Positions 53,810-55,688 of a DNA stretch of 55,688 nucleotides are shown here, piece after piece. The notes beneath the pieces were generated by a model. That model saw only the letters and a list, made by a program, of their open reading frames with translations, was not told the DNA's origin and did not search any database. Origin of the DNA: Armatimonadetes bacterium CG2_30_59_28 (lineage in GTDB: Bacteria; Armatimonadota; Abditibacteriia; CG2-30-59-28); contig MNXM01000224.1 of NCBI GenBank assembly GCA_001872605.1, forward strand, positions 1-55,688, written 5' to 3'. The number at the start of each line of letters is the position of its first letter. The stretch's first letter is position 1. Both the position numbers and the translations under genes were made by a program.

Positions 53810-54842
53810 ATTCTCCGATCTCGAACACGATCTTGAACGCGTCCTTTGACTTCAGCAGGGCAAAACCTTCGGCGATTTTGTCCAACGGCATGTTGTGTGA
53901 ATAGAAGTTGGACAGGTTGACAAGCCCCAGTCGGACCGCATCCAAAAGATATTGGTGTGCGGCATCCTCGCCAGTGGCTCCGGTTGTCAGCTTGTCGTCC
54001 GGGATTGCGTTCTTGATCGCGTCCGAACTTGAATAGGTGGCGTACGCTGCGGCTTTGCCCTTTTCAGACAGCGCCGGGAGACACTCCTTCATGAACACCG
54101 CGTCGCCGGTGGTGTCAATGAGTCTGTCCACTCCCCGTCCTCGGGTCAACTCTTGGATGCGTTCTGTCAGGTTCTCACGCTGCACGTTGACGACAAAGTC
54201 CGCTCCGATGCGCTCCTTTGCATAGTTCAGTGGTTCATCGCGTCGCCCAACCATGATGACGGGGTACGCCCCAAACACCTTGGCGAAGCGGCACATGCTG
54301 TAAGACACCGACCCGGAACCCAGCAGCGCCAGTGAGGAGTACAGGCTAATCCCTGCGCTTGATACATAACTGGCACATTCCTTGACGGTAATCAGCATGG
54401 TCGCATCTCCGGCGGAGATTGGGAGGTCAGATGGAACGACTTGCTGAAAGCGGGTGTAATTGTTCGGCTGCCCATCCGGGTCGTCCTTCCGCATCGCTGC
54501 CGCATCGGTGCACAGCCCGTACTCTGCGAACCCGCCCCACAGCGAAGTGTATCCGCCAAGCCGCTCGCCGGGATAGACGCACGTGGGACGCAGCACGAGG
54601 TCGCCTTCCCTGTAGTTCTTCACCTTGCTGCCAACGCTGACCACCTCACCGATGCTCTCGTGGCCCAGAATGCCGGGGTAGTTCTGCCCCCAGGGAAGCT
54701 TGTTGTAGATGTGTTTCTGATCCGTGCCGCTGCACGTAGCGCACGCCAGCATCCTGCACAAACACTGGTAATCATTCGCTTCTGGCATGGGAACATCATC
54801 CACCCACACTTTACCTTGTCCGTCGGTTATCGCTGCTTTCAT
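53808..54842 (-). CDS. Zinc-type alcohol dehydrogenase-like MDR protein
   Basis: ATG 54842 follows an AAAGGA site. The 344-aa protein of the medium-chain dehydrogenase family has an N-terminal GroES-like domain with CATCSGTDQK and GHESIGEVVSVG (Cys and His ligands of a catalytic zinc) and a Rossmann domain near 190 (LLGSGSVSYSMCRFAKVFG). The four-Cys structural-zinc lobe is missing. It oxidises or reduces an unidentified alcohol or polyol with NAD(P). It is convergent with the RRM gene. Its 5' part is repeated in inverted form at the window end. Confidence 0.88.
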   Translation of the reverse strand: MKAAITDGQGKVWVDDVPMPEANDYQCLCRMLACATCSGTDQKHIYNKLPWGQNYPGILGHESIGEVVSVGSKVKNYREGDLVLRPTCVYPGERLGGYTSLWGGFAEYGLCTDAAAMRKDDPDGQPNNYTRFQQVVPSDLPISAGDATMLITVKECASYVSSAGISLYSSLALLGSGSVSYSMCRFAKVFGAYPVIMVGRRDEPLNYAKERIGADFVVNVQRENLTERIQELTRGRGVDRLIDTTGDAVFMKECLPALSEKGKAAAYATYSSSDAIKNAIPDDKLTTGATGEDAAHQYLLDAVRLGLVNLSNFYSHNMPLDKIAEGFALLKSKDAFKIVFEIGE

Positions 54843-55688
54843 GGAAAATCCTTTCTTCTCAGATAAATTGACCTCATTTTGGTCAGCAGCAACAAACCTG
54901 CCTGTTCGCAATCAATTCGTGAAAGGCAGCGCCAACTCAAATCAGCTACTATTGCATCGCTTCGCAAGTTTGCCAACAGAAGGACACCGGATCGCTTCAG
55001 CGTCCGGTAGCTCACACAGGCAGCTACACGATGGAGGCTACCCTCCTTTTCTCCCCTTTCAACCCGTGTTCGTGCCGAACACGGGTTGAAAGGGGAGAAA
55101 AGGAGGGTAGCCTCCATCGTGTAGCTGCCTGTGTGAGCTACCGGACGCTGAAGCGATCCGGTGTCCTTCTGTTGGCAAACTTGCGAAGCGATGCAATAGT
55201 AGCTGATTTGAGTTGGCGCTGCCTTTCACGAATTGATTGCGAACAGGCAGGTTTGTTGCTGCTGACCAAAATGAGGTCAATTTATCTGAGAAGAAAGGAT
55301 TTTCCATGAAAGCAGCGATAACCGACGGACAAGGTAAAGTGTGGGTGGATGATGTTCCCATGCCAGAAGCGAATGATTACCAGTGTTTGTGCAGGATGCT
55401 GGCGTGCGCTACGTGCAGCGGCACGGATCAGAAACACATCTACAACAAGCTTCCCTGGGGGCAGAACTACCCCGGCATTCTGGGCCACGAGAGCATCGGT
55501 GAGGTGGTCAGCGTTGGCAGCAAGGTGAAGAACTACAGGGAAGGCGACCTCGTGCTGCGTCCCACGTGCGTCTATCCCGGCGAGCGGCTTGGCGGATACA
55601 CTTCGCTGTGGGGCGGGTTCGCAGAGTACGGGCTGTGCACCGATGCGGCAGCGATGCGGAAGGACGACCCGGATGGGCAGCCGAACAA
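54460..55688. repeat. Perfect inverted duplication at the window end (613-bp arms)
   Basis: The sequence from 55076 to 55688 is the exact reverse complement of 55072 back to 54460, as far as I compared it, with a 3-nt centre TGC at 55073-55075. It carries the first 127 codons of the dehydrogenase gene plus its leader. Zero divergence and termination at the window edge suggest a snap-back amplification or assembly artefact; a real inverted duplication or hairpin end is less likely. Confidence 0.85.
55306..55688 (+). CDS. Partial mirrored copy of the alcohol dehydrogenase gene
   Basis: From ATG 55306 the frame repeats the first 127 codons of the dehydrogenase gene at 53808-54842 exactly, ending mid-gene at the window edge after DDPDGQPNN. 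It is part of the inverted duplication and probably not an independent gene. Confidence 0.7.
   Translation, partial: MKAAITDGQGKVWVDDVPMPEANDYQCLCRMLACATCSGTDQKHIYNKLPWGQNYPGILGHESIGEVVSVGSKVKNYREGDLVLRPTCVYPGERLGGYTSLWGGFAEYGLCTDAAAMRKDDPDGQPN

Overview
The window looks like one contig of a GC-rich (about 60% by eye), metagenome-type bacterium. Many secreted glycoside-hydrolase-like proteins (DUF4091, GHL10/DUF187, GH42-like, DUF6259, heparinase II/III and beta-helix families), a B12-dependent ribonucleotide reductase and many short palindromic repeats inside genes suggest Armatimonadota, Planctomycetota or a related lineage. No rRNA or universal marker is present, so this placement is a weak inference. 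No tRNA, rRNA, CRISPR array or intact insertion sequence was seen.

The outstanding system is a complete diversity-generating retroelement (DGR) at about 8.7-14.3 kb, all on the + strand. In order it has a HEAT-repeat/jelly-roll secreted protein, a 945-aa secreted target (HtrA-like serine protease plus two FGE-sulfatase/C-type-lectin-fold domains), a variable repeat (VR) forming the target's last 39 codons, a GC-rich hairpin, an Avd accessory protein, a DGR reverse transcriptase and the template repeat (TR). VR and TR align without gaps over 117 bp with 23 mismatches. Twenty-two of these fall on TR adenines, all within 13 AAY codons; the other is a C/G change at the 3' edge that fits an IMH/IMH* boundary. 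The RT reading frame runs through the TR, so the TR also encodes the RT's low-complexity tail.

Layout: 0-0.64 kb, repeat-rich and without a confident gene; 0.64-8.5 kb, recJ, a DUF4091 protein, a Met/Gly-rich exported protein, a GHL10 protein and a thermonuclease-like lipoprotein; 8.7-14.3 kb, the DGR; 14.4-15.6 kb, a ParE/RelE-type toxin-antitoxin cassette with a zinc-finger gene, flanked by two copies of a structured repeat; 15.6-30.6 kb, secreted polysaccharide-active proteins, a DUF433/DUF5615 toxin-antitoxin pair, a sugar isomerase, a Gfo/Idh dehydrogenase and an aminotransferase (two of the large genes are interrupted); 30.6-42 kb (- strand), nrdJ with a strong promoter and a DnaA-box cluster, a zinc-cysteine protein, a SWIM/SNF2 helicase, an SGNH hydrolase and a discoidin/TIM-barrel protein; 42-51 kb (- strand), an orphan MNT nucleotidyltransferase beside a MITE-like element, a DUF6259 hydrolase, a CBM9-like protein, an AbiEi antitoxin with a broken AbiEii toxin, and an SGNH esterase; 51-55.7 kb, a hemolysin III protein, a DEAD-box helicase, an RRM protein and an alcohol dehydrogenase. 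The window ends in a perfect 613-bp-arm inverted duplication that is probably an assembly or amplification artefact.

Read together, this is a polysaccharide-degrading bacterium whose DGR diversifies an exported protease-lectin-like protein, in a neighbourhood with several toxin-antitoxin modules and small repeats.
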